DNA from: Tropicibacter sp. Alg240-R139
GTDB taxonomy: Bacteria > Pseudomonadota > Alphaproteobacteria > Rhodobacterales > Rhodobacteraceae
Length of the DNA: 64,000 nucleotides
NCBI RefSeq assembly: GCF_900537075.1
Contig: NZ_UNRA01000002.1
Location: forward strand, 62,001 to 126,000
Direction: 5' to 3'
The notes below the pieces were generated by a model, which saw only the letters and a list, made by a program, of their open reading frames with translations, was not told the DNA's origin and made no database searches. Shown here in pieces: positions 1 through 8,231 of the stretch (the first letter of the stretch is position 1; each line of letters begins with the position of its first letter). A program made the position numbers and the translations under genes.

Positions 1-415
1 CCATCTCGGGTGTGACGATACCCACGCGGGCATAAGCCAACTGCGTGACGGGCTTACCATCTTTGGCGCGTAAGGGGCGCGGTTTGACCGGGAATTCGGG
101 TGTCAGGCGGTCACCTTCGACAAAACCGTTGTCGGCAGCGGTGATTTTGCGCCCCTCATAGCCTTCTACGTCACCACGTGCTTCGATCCAGTTTTGACGC
201 AGAGCTGGCAGGCCCTGCTTGATGTCGACCTGCACGTCAGGGTCTGTGTAGGGACCCGAACTGTCATAGACGGGTAGGGGAGGCTCGCCTGCGGTGGGGT
301 GGACCGAAATTTCGCGCATCGGCACCCGGATGTCAGGGTGCTGCGTGCCAGACACATAGATCTTGCGGGCAGCGGGCAGGCCACCTGTAGTGATTTTTGG
401 GTTGGGGACATTCAT
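1..415 (-). CDS. thiC: Phosphomethylpyrimidine synthase ThiC, N-terminal part (runs off the window)
   Basis: ThiC is the radical-SAM, Fe-S enzyme that turns aminoimidazole ribotide into hydroxymethylpyrimidine phosphate for thiamine synthesis in the cytoplasm. About 138 codons are visible; the catalytic barrel and the C-terminal cysteine motif lie outside. The N-terminus ([20 protein letters not shown]) and the segment with [18 protein letters not shown] and [13 protein letters not shown] are typical of the ThiC-associated N-terminal domain. The ATG at 415 has GAGGAG about eight bases upstream; an overlapping ATG at 411 is out of frame and gives an artefactual ORF. A TPP riboswitch lies in its leader, so expression should fall when thiamine pyrophosphate is plentiful. 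The identification is firm; downstream thi genes, if any, are not visible. Confidence 0.95.
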   Translation of the reverse strand, partial: MNVPNPKITTGGLPAARKIYVSGTQHPDIRVPMREISVHPTAGEPPLPVYDSSGPYTDPDVQVDIKQGLPALRQNWIEARGDVEGYEGRKITAADNGFVEGDRLTPEFPVKPRPLRAKDGKPVTQLAYARVGIVTPEM

Positions 416-535
416 GTCAGTGCTCCTCAAGCGTTTCACTCAAAAAGACACAGGTGACGTGGGCTTGGACGCAAAAGAGGGTGTACGGCCCCCTCGTGTC
501 AGGCAACGCGGCGGGTCTTTATCCCGGCATGCGGC

Positions 536-640
536 GCCCTAGCTTCCTCCGCCAGTATCAACTGGGTCAGGTTCAAAGGGTCGCGTCACCGTGCGCATGC
601 ACCGTCAGCCTCTCAGTCCCCTAGGTGGGACCCCCCTGCG
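536..640 (-). promoter_or_regulatory. TPP (thi-box) riboswitch in the thiC leader
   Basis: Read on the minus strand, this leader contains the conserved thi-box pieces in the right order: GGGGACTGAGAGGCTGACGG, then a variable GTGCATGCGCAC hairpin, then CGACCCTTTGAACCTGA, then CCAGTTGATACTGG and CGGAGGAAGCTAG. These are the J3/2, P3, J2/4 and P4-P5 elements of the TPP aptamer. About 120 bases separate it from the thiC start at 415; that stretch is the likely expression platform. TPP binding should reduce thiC expression, but I cannot tell from sequence whether this acts on transcription or translation. Confidence 0.95.
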
Positions 641-717
641 TGCGACTTGGGTAACCGATGGACGCGGCAAAGGCCACGCTCCAGTTCGAAGAAGGTGATA
701 AGGCCAATTCTCGGAGC

Positions 718-908
718 GCTCCCGCACCCGAGCGATTCCGACGTTGTCGGCATCGCTAGCGGCTTTGGGCCGGGCGCCTCGCCTTCGGCTCGGCGCGGTC
801 CCGCTTGGGTTGACTGTTTTGCCACAAGGGCCAACCGCCGAGCGCAGCGAGGCCGAGCCCAACGGGAGGAGGTGTTTCGTCAGAAACATCGACGACGGGC
901 GGGAGTGC
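718..908 (+). repeat. Intergenic cloverleaf-like repeat, copy A (long form)
   Basis: This is a long copy (about 190 bp) of a repeat found seven times in the window. The outer stem is GCTCCCGC at the left with CGGGCGGGAG at the right. Inside are hairpin CCGACGTTGTCGG, the conserved CGCTAGCGGCTTTGGGCC, an expanded central arm, then CCCAACGGGAGGAGG and hairpin TGTTTCGTCAGAAACA. It lies between the dacA-like terminator and the thiC leader, so here between tandem genes. Together with the riboswitch and the terminator at 946 it accounts for the gene-free stretch 416-996. Confidence 0.85.
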
Positions 909-945
909 TCCGCCCCTTCACGCCACGGGCAGCCACAAAAGAAAT

Positions 946-965
946 GACCGCGGAACTCCGCGGTC
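946..965 (-). terminator. Rho-independent terminator of the D-Ala-D-Ala carboxypeptidase gene
   Basis: GACCGCGG and CCGCGGTC form a perfect 8-bp stem with a 4-base loop. On the minus strand it is followed by ATTTCTTTTG, a T-rich tract. It sits about 30 bases after the stop codon at 997. Confidence 0.8.
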
Positions 966-996
966 AAATCTTACGAGGTAGTGCTGGTGGTAATTT

Positions 997-2412
997 CTAG
1001 GATGGGCCGATCATGAAACAGGTTACGTTGCGCGCCTTGAGGCGGCGACAGGCCAGATCAGCCTGATCGCGAGTCATGCCCTGGAATGTAGCATCAAAGC
1101 CGCGTGCAGACTGATCAACTTTGCGCAGCGTGCCGTCGAGCGTTGCCATTTCTGCAAGCGCCGTGCGCAACAGGACCTTTTCGGCTTGATAGCGGTTTGT
1201 ATATCGCCCGACGTTGATGCCCCAGTGATGGCCACCGGATGTCGACAGCCGCGTAACAACTTCTTGCTCGGGTTGTGGCGGGGCTGCGGGCTCGGGCTCG
1301 GTCGATGTCAGAACCAGGTTTTCGGGTCGCAAAGCGGGGCGTGTGCCCGGTGCGGACAGTGTCGATGCCCCAACTTCGGCGATAACTTCGTTGATGCTGG
1401 CCTGAATGGTGTCTTGGTTTTGCTTCGCAGCTTCGGCCACCAATACAGCACCACCGGCGGGTCGAGACTGCGGGCGCAGGCTGGTCTTGGGTGCTCCGGC
1501 CAGGCGGATCGTCTTACCGCTGCCACCGGTCGTGGTGTTGCCTACGTAAGCAGGACGATTCGGCTTGCGGATCGGTGCGCGCGATGGGGCCCGGCGAAAG
1601 CCAAGGTCTAGCAACTCAGCCACCTTGGCGTTGCGCGACGAGCTGGACTTGCCGCCAAAGACGGTGGCGATGATCCGTTCGTTGCCCCGTTTTGCCGATG
1701 CCACAAGGTTAAAGCCTGCCGCGCGGGTATAGCCAGTTTTGATGCCGTCAGCTCCCTGATAGGCAGCCAAAAGACGGCGGTTGGTGTTGTTCACCGATTT
1801 AATTCCGGCATTCGTCGATTTGCGCGAGAAGAGGTTGTAGTACTGCGGGTAATCATACAGCAGATGCCGCCCCAGTGTGGTCATGTCGCGCGCGGTCGAC
1901 ATATGCCCGTTTTCAGTCAGGCCGTGGGCGTTCTTGAACGTTGTGCGCGTCATTCCCAGGGCTTTGGCCGTGCGTGTCATGCGGCGGGCAAATGCGGCTT
2001 CGGACCCGCTGATGGCGATGCCGATGGCGGTGGCCGCGTCGTTGGCCGACTTCACGGCGGCAGCCCGGATCAGGTACCGGAACGCGATACGCTGGCCTGA
2101 CCGCAGGCCCAACTTGGATGGCGGCTCGCTTGAGGCTTTGCTGGTGATGCGAACCTTAGTGTCGAGCGTAATCTCGCCGTTCCGCACTGCTTCAAACGCA
2201 ATGTAGAGCGTCATCATTTTGGTCAGAGATGCGGGGTGCAATCGCGTGTCAGCGTTGCGCGCGTGCAAAACTTCACCTGTGCGTGCGTCGATTACCATTG
2301 CGGCATAGGGGGCCGCTCGCGCACTGAGTGGTATCAGAACGCACAGCCAAACGGCTGCCAAAAAAATAAGGCCCAAACGGGCCGGCTTTGTACGCCGAAC
2401 CTGCACGATCAT
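997..2412 (-). CDS. D-alanyl-D-alanine carboxypeptidase (PBP5/6-like) with C-terminal SPOR-like domain
   Basis: Peptidase S11 family enzyme of 471 residues that should trim the terminal D-Ala from peptidoglycan pentapeptides in the periplasm. A signal peptide covers residues 1-33 (hydrophobic LGLIFLAAVWLCVLIPL, ending ARA). The three active-site motifs are intact: SLTK at 62-65, SAN at 122-124 and KTG at 225-227. A proline- and alanine-rich linker (about 290-390) leads to a C-terminal region (GHHWGINVGRYTNRYQAEK onward) that looks like a SPOR peptidoglycan-binding domain. This would target it to denuded septal glycan. It replaces the C-terminal amphipathic anchor of E. coli DacA. It is a single transcription unit with its own terminator. 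Confidence 0.9.
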   Translation of the reverse strand: MIVQVRRTKPARLGLIFLAAVWLCVLIPLSARAAPYAAMVIDARTGEVLHARNADTRLHPASLTKMMTLYIAFEAVRNGEITLDTKVRITSKASSEPPSKLGLRSGQRIAFRYLIRAAAVKSANDAATAIGIAISGSEAAFARRMTRTAKALGMTRTTFKNAHGLTENGHMSTARDMTTLGRHLLYDYPQYYNLFSRKSTNAGIKSVNNTNRRLLAAYQGADGIKTGYTRAAGFNLVASAKRGNERIIATVFGGKSSSSRNAKVAELLDLGFRRAPSRAPIRKPNRPAYVGNTTTGGSGKTIRLAGAPKTSLRPQSRPAGGAVLVAEAAKQNQDTIQASINEVIAEVGASTLSAPGTRPALRPENLVLTSTEPEPAAPPQPEQEVVTRLSTSGGHHWGINVGRYTNRYQAEKVLLRTALAEMATLDGTLRKVDQSARGFDATFQGMTRDQADLACRRLKARNVTCFMIGPS

Positions 2413-2621
2413 TGCCTCTGTCTGCCTCTGGTCGCCGATTTTTCGGCTGACTCATTGATTGATTGCTAGCAGGCTAGCATAGGGATTCCTCAAAATAAAC
2501 CCGCAGGTTGCAGGCAATTGTTGATTTTCAGGCAATGAGAAATCCACATATAGGGGCACCGTCGGCACAGCCCGCAACACCGGCGATTGTGGCGAGAATG
2601 AGGCGGCGGGAAGTTGCCAAA

Positions 2622-3329
2622 TCAGCTGAGCTCGCTGACAAGCGCAGGCAAGCCCCCAAGCTGCTGCAGCTCGTGAAAGCGTGACGCTTGGGCGGGCGCT
2701 TCGGCGTGTTCGATTTCCCAGGTCAGCCCGTGCGGGATATAAACGCCCCATCCGCCGGCTTGGATTGCGGGAACAACATCCGATCGCATGGAGTTGCCCA
2801 CCATCATCGCCCGTTCCGCCCCGTGACCATGGCGTGCAAAGATCGCCGCATAAGACTTGGGCGTCTTTTCGCTAAGTATCTCGACGCCATAGAACAGATC
2901 GCCTAGGCCCGATTGGGCAAGCTTGCGTTCCTGGTCCAACAAGTCACCCTTGGTGATCAGCAGAACCCGGTGCGTTTCGGCCACGGCCTTTACCGTTTCC
3001 TGAGCATGGGGCAGCAACTCGATAGGATGTGCCAGCATGTCTTGACCGGCCCCGATCAATTCGCGGATGACGGACGCGGGCACGCGATCCTCGGTCACTT
3101 CGATCGCGGTTTCGATCATCGACAGGACAAACCCCTTCACACCATATCCGTAGTGCCCGATGTTGCGGCGCTCGGCCTCCAGCAGGCGGTCGGCCAGATG
3201 GTTGGGCTCGGCATAGTCAGTCAGCAGTTCGGCAAAGCGATCCTGGGTCAAGCGAAAGAAGCGTTCGTTGTGCCACAGGGTGTCGTCGGCATCAAAACCG
3301 ACAGTGGTTAGTTTGCGATCCGTTGACAC
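2622..3329 (-). CDS. HAD-family hydrolase (phosphatase)
   Basis: A 235-residue haloacid-dehalogenase-type phosphatase. Motif I is DADDT (13-17), giving the nucleophile D13 and acid/base D15; motif II is LLITKGD, motif III a lysine in LSEKTPKSY, and motif [12 protein letters not shown]. The helical cap between motifs I and II indicates a C1-type enzyme acting on a small phosphorylated metabolite. The substrate cannot be read from the sequence. It is divergent from clpS, with the two starts about 90 bases apart. The 3' end is about 210 bases from the carboxypeptidase start, and that gap shows nothing beyond a presumed promoter. Confidence 0.85.
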   Translation of the reverse strand: MSTDRKLTTVGFDADDTLWHNERFFRLTQDRFAELLTDYAEPNHLADRLLEAERRNIGHYGYGVKGFVLSMIETAIEVTEDRVPASVIRELIGAGQDMLAHPIELLPHAQETVKAVAETHRVLLITKGDLLDQERKLAQSGLGDLFYGVEILSEKTPKSYAAIFARHGHGAERAMMVGNSMRSDVVPAIQAGGWGVYIPHGLTWEIEHAEAPAQASRFHELQQLGGLPALVSELS

Positions 3330-3415
3330 CTGTTCGCTTTCCCTTTTCTAAACCCGACGGAAGGTTATATAAGCCACAATACCAAACCAACTCCCCAACC
3401 GGACTGTTCTGCGCG

Positions 3416-3757
3416 ATGTTGCTACAACCCTTGATGATGTCGGACAACCCAGGCGACGACAACGACACGTCGGTGATCGTCGAAACCCGACCCAAGACCA
3501 AGCGTCCACCGCTGTACAAGGTTTTGCTGCTCAACGATGACTACACTCCGATGGAGTTTGTGGTCCATGTTTTGGAACGATTTTTCGGAATGACTCACGC
3601 CGAGGCGTTTGAGATTATGTTGACGGTGCACAAAAAAGGGGTCGCCGTTGTCGGGGTCTTCAGTCACGAGATCGCCGAGACCAAGGTGGGGCAGGTGATG
3701 GATTTCGCCCGACGTCACCAGCACCCCCTGCAATGCACCATGGAACGAGAAGAGTAA
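3416..3757 (+). CDS. clpS: ATP-dependent Clp protease adaptor ClpS
   Basis: ClpS delivers N-degron substrates to ClpAP. The core ([20 protein letters not shown] and [14 protein letters not shown]) carries the N-end-rule pocket residues, including [10 protein letters not shown] and the HKKG motif. I take the ATG at 3416, giving 113 residues close to the family length; ATGs at 3434 and 3437 are also plausible. An in-frame ATG at 3323 would overlap the divergent HAD gene and would put a TATATA promoter-like box inside the gene. clpA is not next to it in this window. An RsmC-like methyltransferase follows eight bases after the stop, so the two are probably co-transcribed. Confidence 0.9.
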   Translation: MLLQPLMMSDNPGDDNDTSVIVETRPKTKRPPLYKVLLLNDDYTPMEFVVHVLERFFGMTHAEAFEIMLTVHKKGVAVVGVFSHEIAETKVGQVMDFARRHQHPLQCTMEREE

Positions 3758-3765
3758 GGCCGCCG

Positions 3766-4743
3766 ATGTCTGTCCGTCTGTCTCTGGCGCTCGATTCGGG
3801 CGACCTGCTGCCGTCCGATGCAGTTTCCATTGTCATGCCGACCCCGGAACATGACCTGAGCGAACTGCCAAAAACCGCGCAGATCGTACAACCGTTCAAG
3901 CCCTTCCACGATCATTTTCAGGGGCAGGGGTTTCCCTGCGCACCAAACAGCGATGATCCGTGCGATCTGGCCGTCGTGTTCGTGCCGCGCGCCAAGGCGC
4001 TGGCGCGGGATCTGGTTGCACGGGCCAGCCAACGGTGTTCGGGTTGGATCGTGGTGGACGGTGCCAAGACAGATGGCATCGACAGCCTGTTTAAGGACAT
4101 CCGCAAACGCGTTGCCGTTTCCGGGCCAATTTCCAAAGCGCATGGCAAGATTTTTTGGTTTCGGGCGCAAGAGGCGGATTTCGCTGACTGGCGGGCACCT
4201 GAGGGGCAGGTCGTTGACGGATTTCAAACCGCGCCGGGTGTCTTTTCAGCTGACGGAATTGACCCGGCCTCGGCGCTATTGGCGCAAGCATTGCCCGACA
4301 AACTGGGCCGCCGTGTGCTCGATCTGGGTGCCGGGTGGGGGTATCTTTCAGCGCAGGTGCTGAAAAACGCCAAGGTCGAACAGCTTGATCTGGTCGAGGC
4401 TGATCATGCCGCGCTGACCTGTGCCCGTGCCAATGTCACAGACCCGCGCGCGCGATTTCATTGGGCGGATGCGCAAAGCTGGACCGCCGCAGAACCTGTG
4501 GACATGATCATAACCAACCCGCCGTTTCATACCTCTCGCGCAGCCGATCCCGCCCTTGGGCGCGCATTCATCGCCACGGCCGCACGCGTTCTGGCCCCAT
4601 CAGGGCAGTTGTGGTTGGTGGCCAACCGGCACCTACCGTACGAGACCGCGCTCGCAGAGCTTTTTGGGCAGGTCAAAGAAGTGGCCGGCGACAACCGCTT
4701 CAAAATCTTGCAGGCAACACGACCTGCTCGCGCGCGGCGTTGA
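3766..4743 (+). CDS. Class I SAM methyltransferase, RsmC-like (16S rRNA m2G1207)
   Basis: Length 325 residues, like E. coli RsmC (343). The N-terminal half is the degenerate duplicated methyltransferase domain typical of RsmC. The C-terminal half carries the SAM loop LDLGAGWGY (about 185-193) and the catalytic NPPFH (251-255), the signature of guanine-N2 methyltransferases. RsmC methylates G1207 of the small-subunit rRNA in the assembled 30S particle. I choose the ATG at 3766 (AAGG just upstream), not the in-frame ATG at 3733 inside clpS. The N-terminal half is more divergent than the C-terminal half, so RlmG-like specificity cannot be excluded. Confidence 0.75.
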   Translation: MSVRLSLALDSGDLLPSDAVSIVMPTPEHDLSELPKTAQIVQPFKPFHDHFQGQGFPCAPNSDDPCDLAVVFVPRAKALARDLVARASQRCSGWIVVDGAKTDGIDSLFKDIRKRVAVSGPISKAHGKIFWFRAQEADFADWRAPEGQVVDGFQTAPGVFSADGIDPASALLAQALPDKLGRRVLDLGAGWGYLSAQVLKNAKVEQLDLVEADHAALTCARANVTDPRARFHWADAQSWTAAEPVDMIITNPPFHTSRAADPALGRAFIATAARVLAPSGQLWLVANRHLPYETALAELFGQVKEVAGDNRFKILQATRPARARR

Positions 4744-4779
4744 TCGCCGTTAACGTGTGTCGAAATCAGGAGGATTCGC

Positions 4780-5580
4780 ATGTCCTTTTCCATAGCAGGC
4801 AAAACCGCAATCATTACGGGCGCCGCAAACGGCATCGGTCTGGCCATTGGACGCCATTTTGCCGATGTGGGCGCAAATGTGATGTTCGCCGACATGGACG
4901 AGAAAAGTTTGGTCAGTGAGTTAGGCGAACAAGCGGACGAAGGGAACGTGCGCTATTTCGCAGGTGATCTACGCGAAAAACTGACGATCGCCAACCTGCT
5001 CTCGGCAACGCTGGACGCCTTTGACCAGATCGACGTTCTGGTGAACGGCGCGCGCCAGGTGGCACCCTCAGATCCGTTGGATGCGGATGATGCATCGGTC
5101 CGGACCTTGTTGGATCAGAACCTGTTCCCGGCGCTGCGGCTCAGTCAGCTTGTATCCAATCGGATGATCAAACAGGTCGAGGATCAGGACGATGGCACTG
5201 CCGGGTCGATCATCAACCTGTCGTCGATTGCCGCGCGACGCACTCATCCCGAATTGCTTGGGTACTCTGTGTCATCAGCCGCTTTGGATCAGATGACCCG
5301 TTCGCTGGCCGTGGCGCTGGCACCCAATCGTATCCGGGTGAATTCCATCGCGCTTGGGTCCGTAATGAGCGCCTCGCTGCAGAGCGCGCTCAAGGACAAT
5401 CGTGACGCGCGCACCGATATCGAAAAGCACACGCCACTGTCGCGGATTGCCTCACCGACTGAACTGACCGAAACAGCGCAGTATCTGGCGTCCGACGCAT
5501 CCGCGTTCATGACTGGTCAGATACTGACGCTCGATGGGGGGCGCACATTGCTCGACCCCGTCGGCGCCGCCGCACATTAA
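4780..5580 (+). CDS. SDR-family oxidoreductase lacking the catalytic lysine
   Basis: A 266-residue Rossmann-fold short-chain dehydrogenase-like protein. The cofactor motif TGAANGIG (13-20) is intact, and N114, S149 and Y162 of the usual tetrad are in place. The YxxxK motif reads YSVSS, so the lysine is replaced by serine at 166. The NNAG motif reads VNGA. Without the lysine, classical hydride chemistry is doubtful; the protein may bind NAD(P) in a structural or regulatory role, or use another proton relay. AGGAGG lies upstream of the ATG. The stop is only three bases before hemF, so it is surely co-transcribed with it, but no link to heme synthesis is established. Confidence 0.8.
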   Translation: MSFSIAGKTAIITGAANGIGLAIGRHFADVGANVMFADMDEKSLVSELGEQADEGNVRYFAGDLREKLTIANLLSATLDAFDQIDVLVNGARQVAPSDPLDADDASVRTLLDQNLFPALRLSQLVSNRMIKQVEDQDDGTAGSIINLSSIAARRTHPELLGYSVSSAALDQMTRSLAVALAPNRIRVNSIALGSVMSASLQSALKDNRDARTDIEKHTPLSRIASPTELTETAQYLASDASAFMTGQILTLDGGRTLLDPVGAAAH

Positions 5581-5583
5581 GAA

Positions 5584-6477
5584 ATGAGCCTCATGTTCGA
5601 GACAGAGAAAACCACCGCTTCCACTTGGTTCCGCAGCCTGCGCGATGAGATTGTTGCCCGGTTTGAGGCGCTGGAAGCGAGTCACACCAATGGCCCGTTT
5701 TCCGAGATGGAACCCGGCCAATTCGAAGTAACCCCAACCCGGCGTACAGCTGATGATGGGTCCGACGCAGGTGGCGGGTTGATGTCCGTCATGCGCGGCG
5801 GGCGTGTGTTCGAGAAGGTCGGTGTCAATGTCTCTGAAGTGCACGGCACGCTGGGGGAACGTGCACAAGCCTCCATGGCCGCACGCAAGGGCATACCGGG
5901 CATGAAAGAAGATCCGCGGTTTTGGGCCAGCGGGATCTCTTTGGTGGCGCATATGCGCAACCCGCATGTGCCTGCGGTCCACATGAACACGCGCATGTTC
6001 TGGACCCCGCATGCCTGGTGGTTTGGTGGAGGGTCGGACCTGAACCCCTGTCTTGAGTACGACGAGGATACCGCACATTTCCACGCTGAACAGAAGCGTC
6101 ACCTTGATCTTCATGGGCTGGCACATTATCCGCGGCTCAAGCAGTGGGCTGACGAATACTTCTATATCCCGCACCGCAAACGCGCGCGGGGCGTGGGTGG
6201 TATTTTCATGGATGACTATTGCACCGGTGACTGGCAGGCTGATTTTGAGCTGACCCAAGATATCGGACGAGCTTTCCTGCCAGCATTTGTGCCGCTTATA
6301 GAACGTCGGCTTGAGATGGCGTTTGGCGCGGCCGACAAAGATGCACAGCTGGTGCACCGGGGGCTCTATGCCGAATATAACCTGGTCTATGATCGTGGGA
6401 CGAAATTTGGCCTGGAAACGGGGCACGACCCCGATGCGGTGCTCATGAGCCTGCCGCCTATGGCAAAGTGGGTGTAA
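5584..6477 (+). CDS. hemF: Oxygen-dependent coproporphyrinogen III oxidase
   Basis: HemF decarboxylates two propionates of coproporphyrinogen III to give protoporphyrinogen IX, using O2. At 297 residues it matches E. coli HemF (299). The family signature is clear: NPHVPAVHMNTRMF, WFGGGSDLNPC, GGIFMDDY and the end MSLPPMAKWV. An ATG three codons in (5593) is an alternative start. It follows the SDR gene directly. The two other heme genes in the window, hemC and hemE, lie within 4 kb but in separate units. Repeat copy B follows its stop. Confidence 0.95.
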   Translation: MSLMFETEKTTASTWFRSLRDEIVARFEALEASHTNGPFSEMEPGQFEVTPTRRTADDGSDAGGGLMSVMRGGRVFEKVGVNVSEVHGTLGERAQASMAARKGIPGMKEDPRFWASGISLVAHMRNPHVPAVHMNTRMFWTPHAWWFGGGSDLNPCLEYDEDTAHFHAEQKRHLDLHGLAHYPRLKQWADEYFYIPHRKRARGVGGIFMDDYCTGDWQADFELTQDIGRAFLPAFVPLIERRLEMAFGAADKDAQLVHRGLYAEYNLVYDRGTKFGLETGHDPDAVLMSLPPMAKWV

Positions 6478-6533
6478 GCTCTTTCAGCTGCTTTTGGTCC
6501 GAGACTAAGTTGGGGGTAATCCGTAAAGGAGGC

Positions 6534-6663
6534 GCTCCCGTCCGTCGTCGATGTTTCTGACGAAACATCTCCTCCCGTCGGGCCGGGCACTGCGCTTTGC
6601 GCAGTGCCCGGCCCGAAGCCGCTAGCGGTGCCGACGAAGTCGGCGTCGCTCGGGTGCGGGAGC
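6534..6663 (-). repeat. Intergenic cloverleaf-like repeat, copy B (short complete form)
   Basis: A 130-bp complete short copy, inverted relative to copy A, between the convergent 3' ends of hemF and the small gene at 6687. The outer stem is GCTCCCG/CGGGAGC. Hairpins are TGTTTCGTCAGAAACA (read on minus), a central arm GGGCCGGGCACTGCGC paired with GCGCAGTGCCCGGCCC, and GCCGACTTCGTCGGC. The position suggests a two-way terminator or an mRNA 3'-end element. Confidence 0.85.
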
Positions 6664-6686
6664 TCCCCGAATTGACAGTCGAGGGT

Positions 6687-7100
6687 TTACCAAGGCCAAA
6701 GCTCGTCTTCGATCCGGTCGTAGCAGTAATTCTGGGCCATATGGGCGGGCATGTTGTCGCCGACCTTTTTGACAGTTACCGAATAGCCGGTCGAAGTGTC
6801 TGCTCCTGGCGGTGGGTTCAGAGCGAACTGAACCCCCTTGCGCCCTTGCACCGTCACCGCCGGTCCTACAGGCTGCACAAGATAGATGCGCTGTGTTGCA
6901 CTGCTGCGCAGGACGCGGATCGCATAATCACCGGCGCCACACCAGAAATCCTTTGGCGCTGAACCATGGCGATTCACAACCTCGAACACCCCGCTTTTGT
7001 TGACAGGATAGACTTCGAAGCGATTGATCGCTTGAAACCCGACTGCCACGGTAGGGATGATCAGCGAGGCAGCCAACAGCATGGGTGTTTTCCAACGCAT
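6687..7100 (-). CDS. Conserved hypothetical exported protein
   Basis: A 137-residue protein I cannot assign. It begins with a probable signal peptide (MRWKTPMLLAASLIIPTVAVG). The mature part has only two cysteines, in FWCGAGDYA and AQNYCYDRIE, which could form a disulfide in the periplasm. A mostly beta-rich composition follows (RIYLVQPVGPAVTVQGRK). It stands alone: upstream is the desaturase with about 105 bases between, downstream is repeat B. Its base composition resembles the neighbours. Confidence 0.7.
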   Translation of the reverse strand: MRWKTPMLLAASLIIPTVAVGFQAINRFEVYPVNKSGVFEVVNRHGSAPKDFWCGAGDYAIRVLRSSATQRIYLVQPVGPAVTVQGRKGVQFALNPPPGADTSTGYSVTVKKVGDNMPAHMAQNYCYDRIEDELWPW

Positions 7101-7205
7101 GGGTGTAACCTTTCAAAAATACTGAGTACGTGCGTCAGCAAAAGCATAACCCGAAATGAGGCTTTGGCCAGATTGCCTTCGGTATCGTGAGCGGAGTTTA
7201 TTGGC

Positions 7206-8150
7206 TCAGGCCGACCTCCACCCGGCTTCACGCAGTGCGGCACCATAGTTGGTTGCCGTATTCATCTGCGAGTCCAGCCCCTTGTTCAGTAAGACTTTGT
7301 GCATTTTGGGCAGGTTATGGCAGGGCACGTGCATGACCATGTGATGTTCAAGGTGATAGTTGACCCAATAGGGTGCCACCAGCAAACGGGCCAGCGGTCC
7401 GGCCATTGTTGTGCGGACGTTTTGCAGGGGGTTTTCGGATTGCTCCGTCGCGCCATGTTCGGCAATGTTGCGTACACGCAGAACAAACTGGAACCAAGTC
7501 AGGTAGGGAAGCAGCCAAAAGGCCAGCCCCCACCACCAATCCCCAATCACGCTCATAATGACTATGACGCCGAGAAACACCGGCATTGATTTCCAGAACT
7601 GCGGTGCCTTGAAGCTTTGCGCGAAATCCGAGGCCGCAGATTCCATCGCCTCTTTGTCACCCGCCAACTGGAATGACCTCAGGATCTGTCCCATCAACTG
7701 CTTCACGCCAGTGCGCCCAGTCAGATCACGGCTGAACTTACGCTTGAGCGAGGCGTGAGATGTTGGGAACTTGGATGACAGTACAAGATCAGGATCTTTG
7801 TCCGTCTGGGTGAACCGGTGATGCGTTAAGTGATAATGGCGATAGGCTGCCAGTTCGGCCAGGATCGGGCGACCACAGAGCCATTCACCAACGATATCAT
7901 TCAGCCTACGGTTCTTGAACAAAGCGTTGTGCGCGGCCTCGTGCATCAGGATCGCGAGCCCAAGCTGGCGCGATCCAATCACGACGACAGCAAGCAAAAA
8001 CGTCAGTGGATTCGGCCAGAGACCGAACAGCACAACAACGAGTGCAATCGTTCCCCAGCAATGCAGCACCAACCAAACACCCATGGCATTCGATCGCTCG
8101 GCCAAGGGGCGAATTTCTTCTGTGCTCAGATACGCTTTTCCAGGTGTCAT
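7206..8150 (-). CDS. Membrane fatty acid desaturase family protein
   Basis: A 314-residue integral membrane di-iron desaturase. The three histidine boxes are present: HEAAH (70-74), HLTHH (107-111) and HLEHH followed by MVMHVPCH near residue 270. Hydrophobic spans lie at about 23-62 and 190-215. Proteins of this group introduce double bonds into, or hydroxylate, acyl or carotenoid chains using O2 and an electron donor; the exact substrate cannot be read. The ATG at 8150 has GGAGGA upstream. It sits downstream of hemC in the same direction with an 80-base gap. A second, distantly similar desaturase is at 29542. Confidence 0.85.
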   Translation of the reverse strand: MTPGKAYLSTEEIRPLAERSNAMGVWLVLHCWGTIALVVVLFGLWPNPLTFLLAVVVIGSRQLGLAILMHEAAHNALFKNRRLNDIVGEWLCGRPILAELAAYRHYHLTHHRFTQTDKDPDLVLSSKFPTSHASLKRKFSRDLTGRTGVKQLMGQILRSFQLAGDKEAMESAASDFAQSFKAPQFWKSMPVFLGVIVIMSVIGDWWWGLAFWLLPYLTWFQFVLRVRNIAEHGATEQSENPLQNVRTTMAGPLARLLVAPYWVNYHLEHHMVMHVPCHNLPKMHKVLLNKGLDSQMNTATNYGAALREAGWRSA

Positions 8151-8231
8151 GGTTGGTCCTCCTCCGTCTTAGACGGTTCCAACACATGCACATTGTGTCA
8201 AATTGGGCGCGGCGTCACAACAAAAGTGACG

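Noticed and set aside
166-411. 81-codon minus-strand ORF beginning MSPTQKS
   Set aside because: It is a shifted frame over the thiC start; the thiC frame from 415 matches the family throughout.
5452-6426. 324-codon minus-strand ORF
   Set aside because: It lies antisense to hemF and the SDR end, with no recognisable motif, and results from high GC coding bias.
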